A stretch of DNA of 64,000 nucleotides from Antitrichia curtipendula (GCA_951230915.1 OX579642.1:2108001-2172000); one strand, 5' to 3'; numbered from the stretch's first letter, positions 24,176-36,179 are shown. Numbers and translations: made by a program. The notes: generated from the sequence alone by a model not told the origin.

Positions 24176-26069
24176 TAAAAAACAAACATGAACTCGTTTA
24201 GTTTCGCCTGCTTCTGATCCGACATGTAAGATCCATGTAAGGTAAACCCTTTTTCTGGAGTACGGGCTAATGGATTCAAACATTGGCTTTTTCGAGCCCC
24301 TGCGGCCTGGCTGCCAGAGGGACTACAATGGACAGACAGACGGAGGGACGTTCTCTGTCCTTTGGCCAAAGTACATAAGTTATATTGGAGAGAGAGAGAG
24401 AGAGCTCCCCCTGTACAGGCTCAATCCACTGCAGGGAGTGTATGTGTTTGTTTGTTGTTGTTTTTTCTGAGAATTATTCTTTTATTTTGTGTGCGAGTGG
24501 TTTGGATTTATTTGCTGTATTTAAAATTTAAAATTAAAGAAAAATAGAGAACAGTTAATAGATCAAGCAATGAGAGGCCGGGGATAGATAGAGGCTCTGG
24601 CTGATGGATGATGGCACATTCTGTTTGTTCCTGTTTTTTTTTCCTGCAATGGGAAGCATCCCTTACTTTGGGCGGTGGGTTGCAGCGCACAGGGGCAGTC
24701 TCGAACTTTTCTTTTGATTGATGAACCTGCCTGGTTCCACTTCACGGGAGCTCAGAGAGAGAACGTGACGGAGAGCCAGTTATGCCCTGAGAGCTCATCA
24801 TCTCCGCTAAGTTACCACGTTCCCCAGCCTGCTTGCGAGACTTTGGCTTTGACTTCCCTAAGGACTGCCGCATTTGATTGGCTGTCCAGGTCAGTTGAGG
24901 GACTGGGGGGAACACACGAGCCACAAATGCTTGAACGTCACCCATACAACTTTGGGGGGTCGCGACGACGTGGGTATCCTTTGACTCATACGGTTGTCAA
25001 CTGTATTTCAATAACAACCCGCATCATAAGAAAGCTTTTACAACACCTGCAGAGTTTTAAATAAGGTCATTGATTTGGAGGGCAATTGGAGATCAGTAGC
25101 TACCTTACTTTGCACTTTGACATGATTTCACAGGGTCAGCCTTCTATGTGAAGAGAAGGCAAGATTCAATTTGACAAATTCACATATTACAATGTTTGCT
25201 TCTCCCTTGATTTCATAGCGTTAAAAACAAGACAAAGATCAGACACTCCGTGGATGGACAAAAGAACCACTCATACTCTGAATTACAATTGGAGCACGTG
25301 GGACCACACACATCCATCTTTCTCAATGCTCAAACATAAATTCAAACTATCACAAATAGTTGCAATACAATATTCAAAATATATACTATTTTATAAAAAG
25401 AAAAACTTGAAAATAATCAACTACTTGCCACCTCTACTTTATCAATAAACTTCAACATCTTCACAACATACACACCGCATACAAACACTCTGTGTACATA
25501 CCATGTATAAACACTCCATGAACAATTATAATGAATTTATTGACATACAAATACCTATGTAAATACTACCAAAATGCCACCAATTGTTGTCCTAAAAAGA
25601 CACTATATAAATTAGCTCAAATGGGATAACACTCTAGCACAACCAATAGCTTAGTGTCTGTTGCCACTCATTTTTCAAACTTTTTTGCTTCAATATTGTC
25701 ACCACAGCTAATAGTCCAACAATTAGCATCATGAGTCAAACCTTGAACTGTTGTACTACTAAATCCTACATGAGTTGCAAACAAGATTGTATAGTTGAAT
25801 TGTTGAAAATATATATTTTTAAATTTGCAGAAAAGACCTTGTTTTCAACAAAGGTCAATGTGGACCAATTTCTACTTTTTAAATTCACAAAGCTTTAGGA
25901 ATTAACTTGGTACATCCAAGTTTACAATTTTTAGTCAATTGAATGACTCACATATTAAATGGCCTACATGGAATCAAGGGTTTCCGAGGAATTAATGGAA
26001 TTCAATCATGCTCCTCGGACATATTAAATGACTCACATGGAATTCAATCATGGTCTCCTTGGAAACCAT
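24176..26069. other. Intergenic, no gene recognised
   Basis: 24240-25065 is less AT-rich and holds an (AG)n tract at 24390-24403 and a 129-codon open frame (24675-25064) without recognisable motifs. 25940-26060 contains a short direct duplication of ATTAAATG...GGAATTCAATCATG. A transcribed non-coding gene cannot be excluded. Confidence 0.4.
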
Positions 26070-26708
26070 ATTTTTATCTACATCTAAAGTTTTGTTTCAT
26101 TCTAGTTGGACTAATAATGAGAAAGTTATAGACAATCTTGTTTTGGGGGCAATCTAACCATCATCTTGAAAAAATAACTTAGAAAAATTATTTTTGAATG
26201 CAATTTTTACAAATTTTAAAAACAAATTGTTTAACATGGTTAAATTTCCTTGTTAGAACAATCTCACTGTTGGGATTATTGTGTTCCAATTCCATCTTAG
26301 AGCTGTTAAATAGTTTAGTTTTCCCTTTAATCTTTAACCTACGTCTACTTAACAATTTTTTTAAGAATAAAACTTAAGTACTTTTTTGTTGACTTTTTTT
26401 TCCTAGATTCTCAAATCGATTCTTTAACATAAAAACTAAAATATCAAAATCAATAGTGCAAAGCCAAAAATTCTAGTAAAGCAAGGTATTAAAAGAACTT
26501 GTTTTCTTTTTAAAGTCAAATATCTTGCAATCTATGCAGTTAAAGTTTCTGGAAAAATTTCCAAGCAATTTTATACAAGCTTAGTACAAAAATCTAGGGT
26601 TAGATATGTAAAAGAAAACAATTTTTAAAGTTTTTTTCTCTTTGCAATAGAAATGGCAGTTTTGAGTGTTTTTTGATGGAGAAAAGGCCTTGGGACTTTA
26701 GGGATTAA
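26070..26708. mobile_element. TTAA-bounded element, family G, left end missing
   Basis: Matches the right two thirds of 56376-57306 (ACAATCTCACTGTTGGGATT, TTAGAGCTGTTAA, GTTTTGAGTGTTTTTTGATG) and ends CTTGGGACTTTAGGGATTAA. The left part is absent. Confidence 0.75.
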
Positions 26709-26885
26709 TATATAGCATATGTATGTATATATACATGTAAAACATGTAAAACATCATATATTAAAAATATTTATTAATAAATTAGCTAGGATTGTACAAA
26801 TTTTTCATAGTGTGATGTGTTTAGATGTGGACAAATAGTATGGATGATAAACTAGACATAGTTAAAAAAAAAGGGTGCTTGATTG

Positions 26886-26889
<4 letters not shown>

Positions 26890-26958
<69 letters not shown>
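26890..26958. repeat. (TA)n microsatellite, about 34 units
   Basis: Uninterrupted TA dinucleotides; the longest simple repeat in the window. Confidence 0.98.
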
Positions 26959-26961
<3 letters not shown>

Positions 26962-27487
26962 TAATATGGTACAATTTCAAGACATTGACCACAAGTGGAA
27001 AAAATTGACACATTGCTTGGATAGCCATAGAGGTTTATCTTAGTGGGCTCAACAAATTGAAAATTATACAACACAAAGATGAAGTTTATAATCAATTTAA
27101 CTTCAGTCTCTGAAGGCATATGTGTTAAACACATTCATATTGAAAGGGATGTTTATGGGATACTTTGAATGGGAGTTCTATAGTGTTATTAAAAAACGTC
27201 AGCTGGTCATTGGTACTTTAATTGAATTGGTTGTTGTTGATTTAATGGTATATATTCTATACGTGTATGTAGTAGAGGGAAGAGAAAATTTGTAAAGAAA
27301 GCTAGGGGTAGAAAAATATTGAGCACTTCGATAATATATGTAAGACAACCCTACTTTAAAAACCACATGAGTGAATTTGCAAAAAAATATAGGATATTGG
27401 AATATGTCCTTTGTAGATTTTTATGTAAAAATAAAGGTCATTTTAAATACAATAAATAAAATAAATAGCCTCACATCAAATATCCTT

Positions 27488-28229
27488 TTAACTCCAAAAG
27501 GATTGTTTGTCCCCTCGGGGGACAATTTAGGTCTGGGTAGGTTCCTATTGTCTCAATTTGTAGTGAATGTTTTTTTAACTTTTTGAGAATGTGCGTTTTT
27601 GCGTGAGCTTTGTGAATATATCATTTTTATTTCAATCAATGACTAGGAGAAAAAGTTATGGCACAATAAAATAACTTATAAGATTCATTTGTGAATGCAA
27701 TTTTTACAAGTGTCCCAAAAAATTGTTAGATGCAGTTAGGTTTGCTTGCTATAACAATCTCATCATTAGGATTATTGTATTTCAATTCCATCTTAGAGCT
27801 ATTAACGATTTAGTTTTTTCCATCAATCATGAACCTACTTCTACTTAATAATTTTTGAATGAGTAAAAGTTAAGTTTTTTTTTCTTGAATTTATTTATTT
27901 TAATTCTCAATTCAACTATTCAATGTAAAAACTTAGAAAATCAAAATTAGTAGTGCAAAATTTTTAGTTAAGAAGATTCAAAGCCATAAAATATAGTCAA
28001 GCAAGTTGCAAAAAAATCGTTTTCTTCACTTTGGATGCAAATATCTTGCAATCTATGTTGTCAAAGTTTATGTAATTTCTTCCATGTGTTCTTATACAAG
28101 TCTAGTATAAGATCCGATATTGAGATTTGAAAAAATATATATATTTAAATTTTTTTGCTCTTTGCAGTGGAAATGGTAGTTTTGAGTGTGGTTTTGATGG
28201 AAAAAAGGCTTTGTTCCTTTAGGGGTTAA
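27488..28229. mobile_element. TTAA-bounded element, family G (742 bp)
   Basis: Left end TTAACTCCAAAAGGATTG followed by the palindrome TGTCCCCTCGGGGGACA (27508-27524); right end CTTTAGGGGTTAA. It holds an unoccupied TTAA (27968-27971) that corresponds to the insertion point filled at 46874-47850. Confidence 0.88.
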
Positions 28230-29256
28230 CTAAGGTGTATACCTTAAATTACAAGGAGTGACCTCCTAGAGAAATAGTTATGGATTGTAAACATCTTCTC
28301 ATTGGCCATTGAGAAAGTGACACAACTATCTTGAAATATAGTTATTGGCATTATGTATAATCTATCATGCCTTATTATAAATAAACATGAATCAACTTGA
28401 TATAAATTTGACATTAGAAATTTGATGAAAATTAGATTAAAAATGAGTTAAATTTAAGGACAATTTAATCATTATATACCATTTGCAAGTTTGGATAGGT
28501 TTCTATGAAGTCAAATCTAACCAAATCTTCTTGAATTTTGATACATGGCCTAAACACCTACACCTTGTTGGAAATATAATTTATTTTCTTCTAAATCAAG
28601 TGTCTATATCAAAAGTTATGTTAAATTTTTTTTTAACAAGGTGACGTCAACTTTGAGCAACATGGACAAAATTCCTTTTCTACCTTTTAAAATTTGGTAG
28701 ACATGAACTTAACATTATATAGGATGCAATTTTAATATAAAAGAATCTCATATGTTGTGTAAAAATTTCATTCTAAGAGAAATTAAAATTTTGTTGTCCC
28801 TATCATGCAAAGGTTAGAAAAAAATTCCTCTTCTAATTTCAAATGCTATAGTCTTGCAATCTGCACGGTCAAAGTCTGAATTATTTCATTCATTCCAATA
28901 GTAGACTACAATAAGTTCGTACAATTGAAATAAAAAAACACCTCTTTCCTCACTACCCTAAAGAGTGGTAGTTTTTGACAATTTATATCCAAAATGTTCC
29001 CTAGCCCTTTAAAGTATTAGAGTATAATTCTAATTATTAAATTGGTTTTTGTTTTCATTAGTCTTTTTTAGCCAATTAGAAAACACTTCCAAAAATCTCT
29101 CAGGCATGTGTTTCCAAACAATATATGTATAAACTATAAATTTTCAAAATGTTTATTTTAGATGTATAAGATAGGGACCCTAAAATTTAATCTCCAAAAG
29201 GTTTTTATTTTAAGCAAGACTATAGATGGGCCAATTTGCAAAAGAAAATTATTAGC
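28230..29256. other. AT-rich intergenic DNA, no gene recognised
   Basis: Contains the phrase GTCTTGCAATCTGCACGGTC near 28851, shared with the interiors of family G, so it probably includes an older unbounded element. No coding signal. Confidence 0.45.
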
Positions 29257-29794
29257 TTAACCCTTGAATGCCCAAGGCTTTTTTTTTTAGCTTCTTGAAA
29301 ATTGCTCTAAATTGAACAAAGAACAACATTTTGATAATTTTTATCAATTTTTAAAAATTTGAAACTATACTAATTCAAACTAGACATGGTAGAGATCATA
29401 TGGAAAAAGAAAACACGACAATATCACTTATGGATGAAAGATTATAATGTTTGATCACAAGGGTGTAGAAAATTGTGAAAGTAATTTGAAGACTTTCAAT
29501 CCTCTTTTCACATGTCAAATTTGAAATTCAGGTCGCCAATAAAATACAATGTTAGAGGGCATATACATGCAAAGTCCAAATTAAGATATGCAATTAGAAG
29601 TCCCTTGCACAAAATCTTCAATAGAAAAATCTTAATCATTAATTTTCAAAATTGTATTTTTGATGCTAAAAGTAGACCTCAAAAAGATTTTTTCATAAAT
29701 ATAATTTGCTAAAAATAATAACTTGGTAAGATTTTATTTAGCTTAATAATTTTGTCAACACCAAAATTTGATGCCTCGGACATTTAGGGGTTAG
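29257..29794. mobile_element. TTAA-bounded element, family E, reversed (538 bp)
   Basis: Left end TTAACCCTTGAATGCCCAAG, right end TCGGACATTTAGGGGTTAG (last base changed). The interior is the reverse complement of 17312-17971. Confidence 0.8.
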
Positions 29795-30391
29795 AGAGTG
29801 TGTTTTTAGATATAGAATGCTAGATGACAATTTATGGGAGTATTACTAAGGGTTTGTTTATTTCATACACCCGAGTTATCAAGTTGCTTTGTTGGCGCCA
29901 CCCCTTCGCTCTTATAACAAAAAATTGGAAGTGTCCAAACATGAATCCTCGGATATCTTCAGTATATCCAATCTTGCCGCTACTTGCACTGCAAAATTAT
30001 GTCTCAATATGTTGCGTCATTTCAGAACCTAAATGTAGACATACCAAACATAATTTATTATTTTCTGACTGAAATAATAAGCCATGTATGGTCCGCCTAG
30101 AATTGCATTTCAGAATGACGCCCCTTCCTAGAAAAGGACACCATTGGGTACAGGGATGCCATTAGGTGCCTCTACCTTACCTTGCAAACTGTGAAACATA
30201 ATAAAGCTTCCAGCATCCATTTGGCATAATTGTACCGCGTCAAAAGAAATGGAGCAAAACTAATAAGGATTAAAGTCACTTTTTGTTAAATTGCCGTAAT
30301 TTCACAACTTTACAACTTTTATTGTGCAGGTCTAGCAATGTAAATTTTAATACCAAATCTTGTTTTTAGATTTTTGAGCAAATGAATGCAC
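29795..30391. other. Intergenic, no gene recognised
   Basis: A terminus-like CTCTACCTTACC occurs at about 30171, but no partner end was found. Open frame 29824-30072 (82 codons) has no family features. Confidence 0.4.
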
Positions 30392-30806
30392 TAAGGTAGG
30401 AGGCTCAGAAATGGCACATCTAAAGCTTGGTCTGCCTTTTTCGTGTATTTCATTGGACGGGAATAATTTTAGCTCATTTTTCAGACGAAGAGAAATAGAT
30501 GAGGAATCTAACCCAAGTGGTTTTGTACTTTTCCAAGCATTTTTAAAGTACTTATGAATTTTCAAACGAGTTGGATCATAGGTCGCTATTTATGACCCTA
30601 GGTCTTCTATAAACGATTCACTTGCAATTCTACATAAAGATGGGGAAAGCAAAGTGAATGATTGGCTCTTGCAATTGATAATGCTTTTTTCCTTGATCCA
30701 TTCAATGACTCTACATGTCAATTTCAAAACCAACTCATGTCCATTTTACAGCCATTTGTAGGGTCCGTTCTTAATGCATGTTCCATTTCAGAGCCTTCTA
30801 CCTTAG
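30392..30806. mobile_element. TAAGGTAGG-ended MITE, divergent 415-bp copy
   Basis: Begins TAAGGTAGGAGGCTCAGAAA and ends TTTCAGAGCCTTCTACCTTA, so the termini form an imperfect inverted repeat of about 20 bp. The interior is related only in part (GGAATCTAACCCAAGTGG) to the other copies. Confidence 0.8.
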
Positions 30807-30846
30807 TAGAAGATTGGTTGTTGAAGCACCACAGCTTGGTGCCTAT

Positions 30847-31287
30847 ACAAAAGTCTTTGTACCAAACTCTCAAAGGGTTCTTACTGGTGCTCCAAGACCA
30901 ACTAGTGATACAAAAGTCTTTGTACCAAACTCTCAAAGGGTTCTTACTGGTGCTCCAAGACCAACTAGTGATACAAAAGTCTTTGTACCAAACTCTCAAA
31001 GGGTTCTTACTGGTGCTCCAAGACCAACTAGTGATACAAAAGTCTTTGTACCAAACTCTCAAAGGGTTCTTACTGGTGCTCCAAGACCAACTAGTGATAC
31101 AAAAGTCTTTGTACCAAACTCTCAAAGGGTTCTTACTGGTGCTCCAAGACCAACTAGTGATACAAAAGTCTTTGTACCAAACTCTCAAAGGGTTCTTACT
31201 GGTGCTCCAAGACCAACTAGTGATACAAAAGTCTTTGTACCAAACTCTCAAAGGGTTCTTACTGGTGCTCCAAGACCAACTAGTGAT
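30847..31287. repeat. Perfect tandem array, 63 bp x 7
   Basis: Seven identical head-to-tail units, each running from ACAAAAGTCTTTGTACC to GACCAACTAGTGAT. The unit is a multiple of three without stops in several frames, giving long open frames on both strands (30662-31309 and 30778-31326 plus, 30724-31317 minus). The frame at 30778 reads a repeated NSQRVLTGAPRPTSD unit. Nothing upstream shows a promoter or splice context, so I do not call a gene. The phrase GTGCCTATA occurs on both sides of the array. Confidence 0.97.
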
Positions 31288-31337
31288 GACACATCTTTCG
31301 TGCCTATAATCCGTCAAATTTTGTAAATTGACAATGA

Positions 31338-31873
31338 CGTTGCTATGGCAATATGGATGTGTTGCAAATAGAAAAGAGATAATTCACACCTTAAGTTAGT
31401 TTGTTAGTTTGTTTTGTTTGTTACGTTAAGATCTTCTAGATTGTGCATTTCCGGTTGCGTTCTTGGTATCATCGGAAAGCCCTCAACAAGGAGAGATTTA
31501 TAGGCTTTGTTTTGTGGAGTTTGGACCTACAGTGTGAAAGTGATTGAATTTCGAATTTTTTATGAATTAAAGTATTAAAAAATATTTTTACATTTATTTT
31601 GGATGTGACAATGGCGTACTATACCAAATAGTGTTATTAGGTTGTCTGAGACTAATTTCTCAGCATTCTACACTATATGAATATGTATATTTACTATAAA
31701 AGGATGTAGTAATGTAGGAACCATATGTGTTGCATAGATTGGTGCATTGGTTCATGGCTTAGGTTTAGAGAATTGCATGTGTCTCCATCTAGACAAGTAG
31801 TGAGTCATGAAGTAACTTCTCTAGTGAAGGCCACCTAATTGTAAAGGCAACCCAATTTCACTATTTAGTATAA
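31338..31873. repeat. Segmental direct repeat, copy A (about 535 bp)
   Basis: Runs from GGATGTGTTGCAAATAGAAA to CAACCCAATTTCACTATTTA and is closely matched by 32611-33155. LTR-like in arrangement, but it lacks TG...CA ends and there is no gag/pol between the copies. Confidence 0.88.
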
Positions 31874-32195
31874 GGTAGAAGGCTTAAAAAATGCTCATCT
31901 AAGGGAAGAAAGATCCATGTGCAAAATTGGGTGGACTCAAAGATTTGTTTTGTTTTTGTGAGAGAAAGAAAAACGAGGAACACAACTGTAAAAAATTTAA
32001 TTTTAATTTTTTGACTAGGAATGAATAAGATATGATTTTACAAAGTCCAAGGTGCCTAGGTCCCTATTAATGCTTATAGGTGCAACTATAATGAATCAGA
32101 ACATGCCTTTGAATGGAGCTACTGTAGTGAGTTTAAGAATGATCTATTGTACGTTTCCATTCAATTCACTCCTTGTTGCAAACCAAAATTTATTG
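31874..32195. other. Spacer starting with a TAAGGTAGAAGG terminus
   Basis: Starts exactly at the end of repeat copy A with TAAGGTAGAAGGCTT, a MITE-like left terminus. No right terminus found before the family F fragment. Confidence 0.45.
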
Positions 32196-32610
32196 CAACC
32201 CCTAAATGCCTTCGGGGGGTCTTCACATAGTTTCAAGTCCTTTTCAAAGTGTTGTAACTTTTGCACCCAATGTCCAAATTTAATAAAATTCATCAAAAAA
32301 GTTGCGTTCTCTCTTCTAATTTGTGTGGTAAATTTTTCAAATCAATCCAAGATGTAATGATTTTTTGGAAGCCAATCAAAGTTCACAGGTTCAATTTGAG
32401 TCCACCAAACTGCATTTGATAGCTGCAACTTCGGGGGCTTGTATCTACTTCATCTAATGTTTGTTTTCAATAAAAATTTATTGTGTTATGTTCCTCTTGT
32501 AGTCTACTTATTATGGTAAAATTTTCATGTCAATTCAAGTTGTTTTAAATGTTTGGGAGCATTTCGAAGTTCAAAATTTTGACATTTTTGGATTACAATG
32601 AACTTTGCTA
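32196..32610. mobile_element. Family F TTAA element, 3'-truncated
   Basis: Begins AACCCCTAAATGCCTTCGG (first TTAA altered to GCAA) and follows 13564-14543 until TGGATTACAATGAACTTTG, where direct repeat copy B begins. Confidence 0.75.
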
Positions 32611-32658
32611 AGGCAATGTGGATGTGTTGCAAATAGAAAAGAGATAATTCATACCTTA

Positions 32659-32691
<33 letters not shown>

Positions 32692-33155
32692 TGTTTGTTA
32701 TGTTGAGATCTTATGGATTGTGCATCCCCCAGTTGCGTTCTTGGTATCATCGGAAAGCCCTCAACAAGGAAAGATGTACAGGCTTTGTTTTGTGGAGTTT
32801 GGACCTTGGTGTGAAAGTTATTGAATTTCAAATTTTTTATGAATTAAAATATTAAAAATTTGCTTTTTCATTCACTTTAGATGTGACAATGACACACTAT
32901 ACTAAATAGTGATATTAGGTTGCCCCAAACTAATTTTTCAACATTCTACACTACATGAATATGTATAGTTACTATAAAAGAATTTAGTAGTGTAGGAACC
33001 ATATGTGTTGCATGCATTGGTGCATTGGTTCATGGCTTAGGTTTAGAGAATTGCATGTGTCTCCATCTGGACAAGTAGTGAGTCATGAAGTAACTTCTCT
33101 GGTGAAGGCAACCTAATTGTGAAGGCAACCCAATTTCACTATTTAATGTAGTACT
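32611..33155. repeat. Segmental direct repeat, copy B (about 545 bp)
   Basis: Matches 31338-31873 in order and orientation. It differs by an expanded (TTAG)n microsatellite at about 32660-32690 and scattered substitutions. Confidence 0.88.
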
Positions 33156-33802
33156 ACTGAAAAGTGTATGTCTTGATAATAAGCAAATCGTGTGTGCAAA
33201 GGAAGCAAAAATCTACCTGAGAGTGTCCTCTGCCCCAAATTGCGTACCTTATCTACATTTGTCCAAGATTTATAGTCCGAAGTCTTACATTTAAGCAGAT
33301 ACAGCGGATGCAGTTGGGGCCAGGGACGGTTCTGAGCATACGTCCCTTCAAATAAAAGTTCCTACAGCAAAGTCCTTTGCACATCTTTTGATTAATAACT
33401 TGCTACCATGATTGCCCTTTTTTTGCTGTTCAGTTCTATGGCATTAAAAAAAATAAAAATTGGGCACAAATGAAATGGAATTTCATTGCAGTTCTATGGC
33501 ATTTCAGTTGCATGCAAAATCTCATCGAGATTGTATATTGAAGTTTTTTCTCTCTTGCAAAGTCTGCTCTGGCAAGAATGAATGAATGAATGCCACGCCC
33601 TCTGTAAATCTGTAATCTCTTAACCAATCGGCTCCTGGTAGTTCAGCAGCCTTGACTGACTTGTTGCTGTTTGTTGAATAATATTTCCATTATAAATCAA
33701 CAGGCACTCCAATGCAGGCGAGTTCATTTCAGTAGTGGCATACTGGCATCATGATCGTCGATTAAGCTTTACCTCATAATAACTGAAGCTTGAATGGCTC
33801 TC
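33156..33802. other. Intergenic, no gene recognised
   Basis: Somewhat less AT-rich. Contains GAATGAATGAATGAATG at 33575-33592. No convincing coding frame. Confidence 0.4.
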
Positions 33803-33810
33803 CCACTCAT

Positions 33811-34119
33811 CAGGGTTGTTTTTTTCATTTTTAATGAAGTGCCAAAGTGACGATATTGAATGTTATAGTTATAGTGGTGCTCCAAATTTCAAACATTCGT
33901 CCACATATTGGATAGAAAATATCATATTAGCACTTATCACATATCCATAATTCAGTTTTCATCCATAATCTGGCAATTTCATCTAAGTTTTCTATTTTTT
34001 TGAAAAAGTTTTATAGCAATTTTCCACCTATATAGTACCATTTTTTTCCTATAGGCGTGGTGCTAGGCCATAAAATCTGGTGCAATTTTGCACCAAATCG
34101 CCAGAAAAGAACAACACTG
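33811..34119. mobile_element. hAT-like MITE (309 bp) with 8-bp duplication CCACTCAT
   Basis: Begins CAGGGTTGTTTTTTTC, ends AGAACAACACTG, and is flanked exactly by CCACTCAT at 33803-33810 and 34120-34127. Reverse-orientation relative of 9017-9326. Confidence 0.94.
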
Positions 34120-34127
34120 CCACTCAT

Positions 34128-34736
34128 GTGACCCTTCTTTTACTATCAGAAATTGTTACGTTAAAATCAGCTTTCCTTTCGCCAAAGATGATGAATTCTG
34201 GAAATAACATCAGCTTCAAAATAGATTGCAAACAGAATGTCTTCCTTTGTGTGATGCAATGAGGAGGCCGATTGTATATGAAGATCCCATATGAATACCA
34301 GTTCTAAACTGATATATCAGATAATTCACTATCAGGAAGAGAGTGAGAACCGTTACCATTTAGGGTTTAGGGTTTAGCAAGGAAGTTCTGCTGAACCCCT
34401 AAACTCGAGAGTTTCACTTCCTGTGCAGAAGTAGGATTGACTCTATAAAGCAATTAGGAATCATCTTAATGAACCTACAAGTCACTTGTGACAGGGCAAA
34501 TACATTGCTACTGAATTGTGTAAATTCCACTCTCAACAACAACTGAAGGTCTCTGATGGAATTAAGTTAAAGTTTTACTTAGGGTGAACTAAATGTCTGG
34601 GTTCTTTGCTGGATTCTTTCCTTACACCGGCACCACTGGAAATCAATGAAGCTCACTCCATTTGGCTTGAATTCGTCAGTAGTGACGACTTCCAACCAAG
34701 CTGGATGGACTCTCTGGCTGACATAATATTTGCTAC
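34128..34736. other. Intergenic, no gene recognised
   Basis: Mixed composition with a 60-codon chance ORF and the telomere-like patch. Confidence 0.4.
34362..34379. repeat. Short interstitial telomere-like repeat (TTTAGGG)n
   Basis: TTTAGGGTTTAGGGTTTAG, about two and a half plant telomere units; isolated. Confidence 0.8.
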
Positions 34737-35012
34737 TAAGGTGGGTACACCCAAAACCGCCACTTTTTGCTACTGAGCCTAGTTACTACTATTAGACTGG
34801 TCAAATTTTCATATATTCTTGTTGGCAAGTGAAAGGAGGTTCCAACGCACCAAAGAACGTGGCATTTGGACACCGTATGCAAAAGTTGTTAAGGGTCGAA
34901 GTTTGTTTCCGAAAGCGCTCCATCCAAATAGGTACATAACTGATTTTGGAAATGTACACAACCTGTAGATGGCACTTTAAGGTCAGGTGCCATTTTGGGG
35001 GTGCCTACCTTA
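34737..35012. mobile_element. TAAGGTGGG-type MITE, full copy (276 bp)
   Basis: Termini TAAGGTGGGTACACCCAAAA and TTTTGGGGGTGCCTACCTTA form an imperfect 20-bp inverted repeat. Nearly identical to 23640-23889. Confidence 0.92.
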
Positions 35013-36179
35013 AAGAGAGATCAAAATGCAAACGTTTGTATTAATACAAGGAGGTCGTGGAAGATTTGCAACAACTTGGCGCTGCAAAAATAGGGAGTAC
35101 ATGTCACGTTGCTCTCAATTAATTGCTACACATTTTGGACATGAACAAAATTTCAAGAACAAGTCAACAATGTAACCACAACATTAGTAGAAATGAATGT
35201 GTGCCCAAATTAGCAATTTTTTTGGGCTTTGGATGGCTTGATTTGGACATGTTACTTTGGCTTGATTTGGACGTTGTTTTTTTTACTAGTGCCAAAAGAT
35301 GGTATTTTAGTACTTATCATCTTCTCCAAGGCCTGTAAATTCTCATAACAAAAAAATATTCATTCTTGCACGGCTAAAGTGAAACTCCATTGGAAGAATG
35401 ATAGCAACGGAGTCATGTATATGTCAGGATGCTTTAAGATAATGTCTTTTACCCAAATTTCAAGTTTTGAAAACAATCGATTGCAATAGCACTAGAGCAA
35501 ACCCTATCGTTTTTTCATTTTGGAGATTCAAACCTGTGTCGCTTCTCACTCAAAATTATCTAATGTTAGTAGCCGTCGGTCCTATGTTTCGTCATTTGTG
35601 ACTCTTTTCACTCACCTCACATTTTGTCACTATTTCAGGGAATGAAAAGTGACGGGGTTCATAGTCATGTAGACACAATACTGCAATGTATTGCAAACAA
35701 TTCACTGGAGGAGGAAAAATGATCTCGTGCATGATCAAAGCAACTTTAAAACATTCTTGAGAGGAGCTCTTAACACCTTCATTGGGCCCTTCTCCTAATT
35801 CAAGGAAAAACTTGTGCATCTAAGTTTCTCTAATTCTCTAAAATCTTCATGGAAATTGGTAACTCCAATCGATACATGCTACCTTGGTTCTTGATCTGTC
35901 TGGTGATTGGGAAATCATGGTCCAACGCGACAATAGTCAAGTTTATCACATGGTTGATTAGTCTTCCGATTTTGACGAAGCATTCGACGAGAAAACCAAA
36001 CCTTATCTCCAATGCAAATGGAAGGATGCTGCCTTTCAGACTTGTCTGCATTCTGCTTTTGTCTTTTCATGGGCTTCAACAAGCTTTTCCCTTCTAATCA
36101 TCTCCTTGTGGACGATACATTTTCTTACACCTTGAGTTCAAGAATATTGAAGAAAGGTCTTTGACATCAATCACTTCAG
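35013..36179. other. Intergenic; possible degenerate coding remnant at 35540-36100 (+)
   Basis: 35540-36100 has balanced composition and, in changing frames, stretches that read like protein (HVDTILQCIANNSLEE, DQSNFKTFLRGALNTFIGPF, DWEIMVQRDNSQVYHMVD) separated by stops and shifts. I do not recognise a family. Chance open frames are the alternative. Confidence 0.25.

Noticed and set aside
24675..25064. 129-codon ORF
   Set aside because: No recognisable domain and no splice or promoter context; overlapping ORFs in other frames. Kept only as unexplained intergenic DNA.
26825..27134. ORFs of Tyr-Ile repeats across the (TA)n tract
   Set aside because: Simple-repeat artefact on both strands.
30847..31287. 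CRISPR-like array
   Set aside because: Head-to-tail identical units without spacers, in eukaryotic DNA; it is a minisatellite.
30724..31317. 197-codon minus-strand ORF of repeated units
   Set aside because: A direct consequence of a stop-free 63-bp repeat; no start context, and no support outside the array.
31338..33155. Intact LTR retrotransposon
   Set aside because: No TG...CA ends, primer-binding site, polypurine tract or gag/pol between the repeats.
34362..34379. Chromosome end
   Set aside because: Only about 2.5 telomere-like units with unrelated sequence on both sides.
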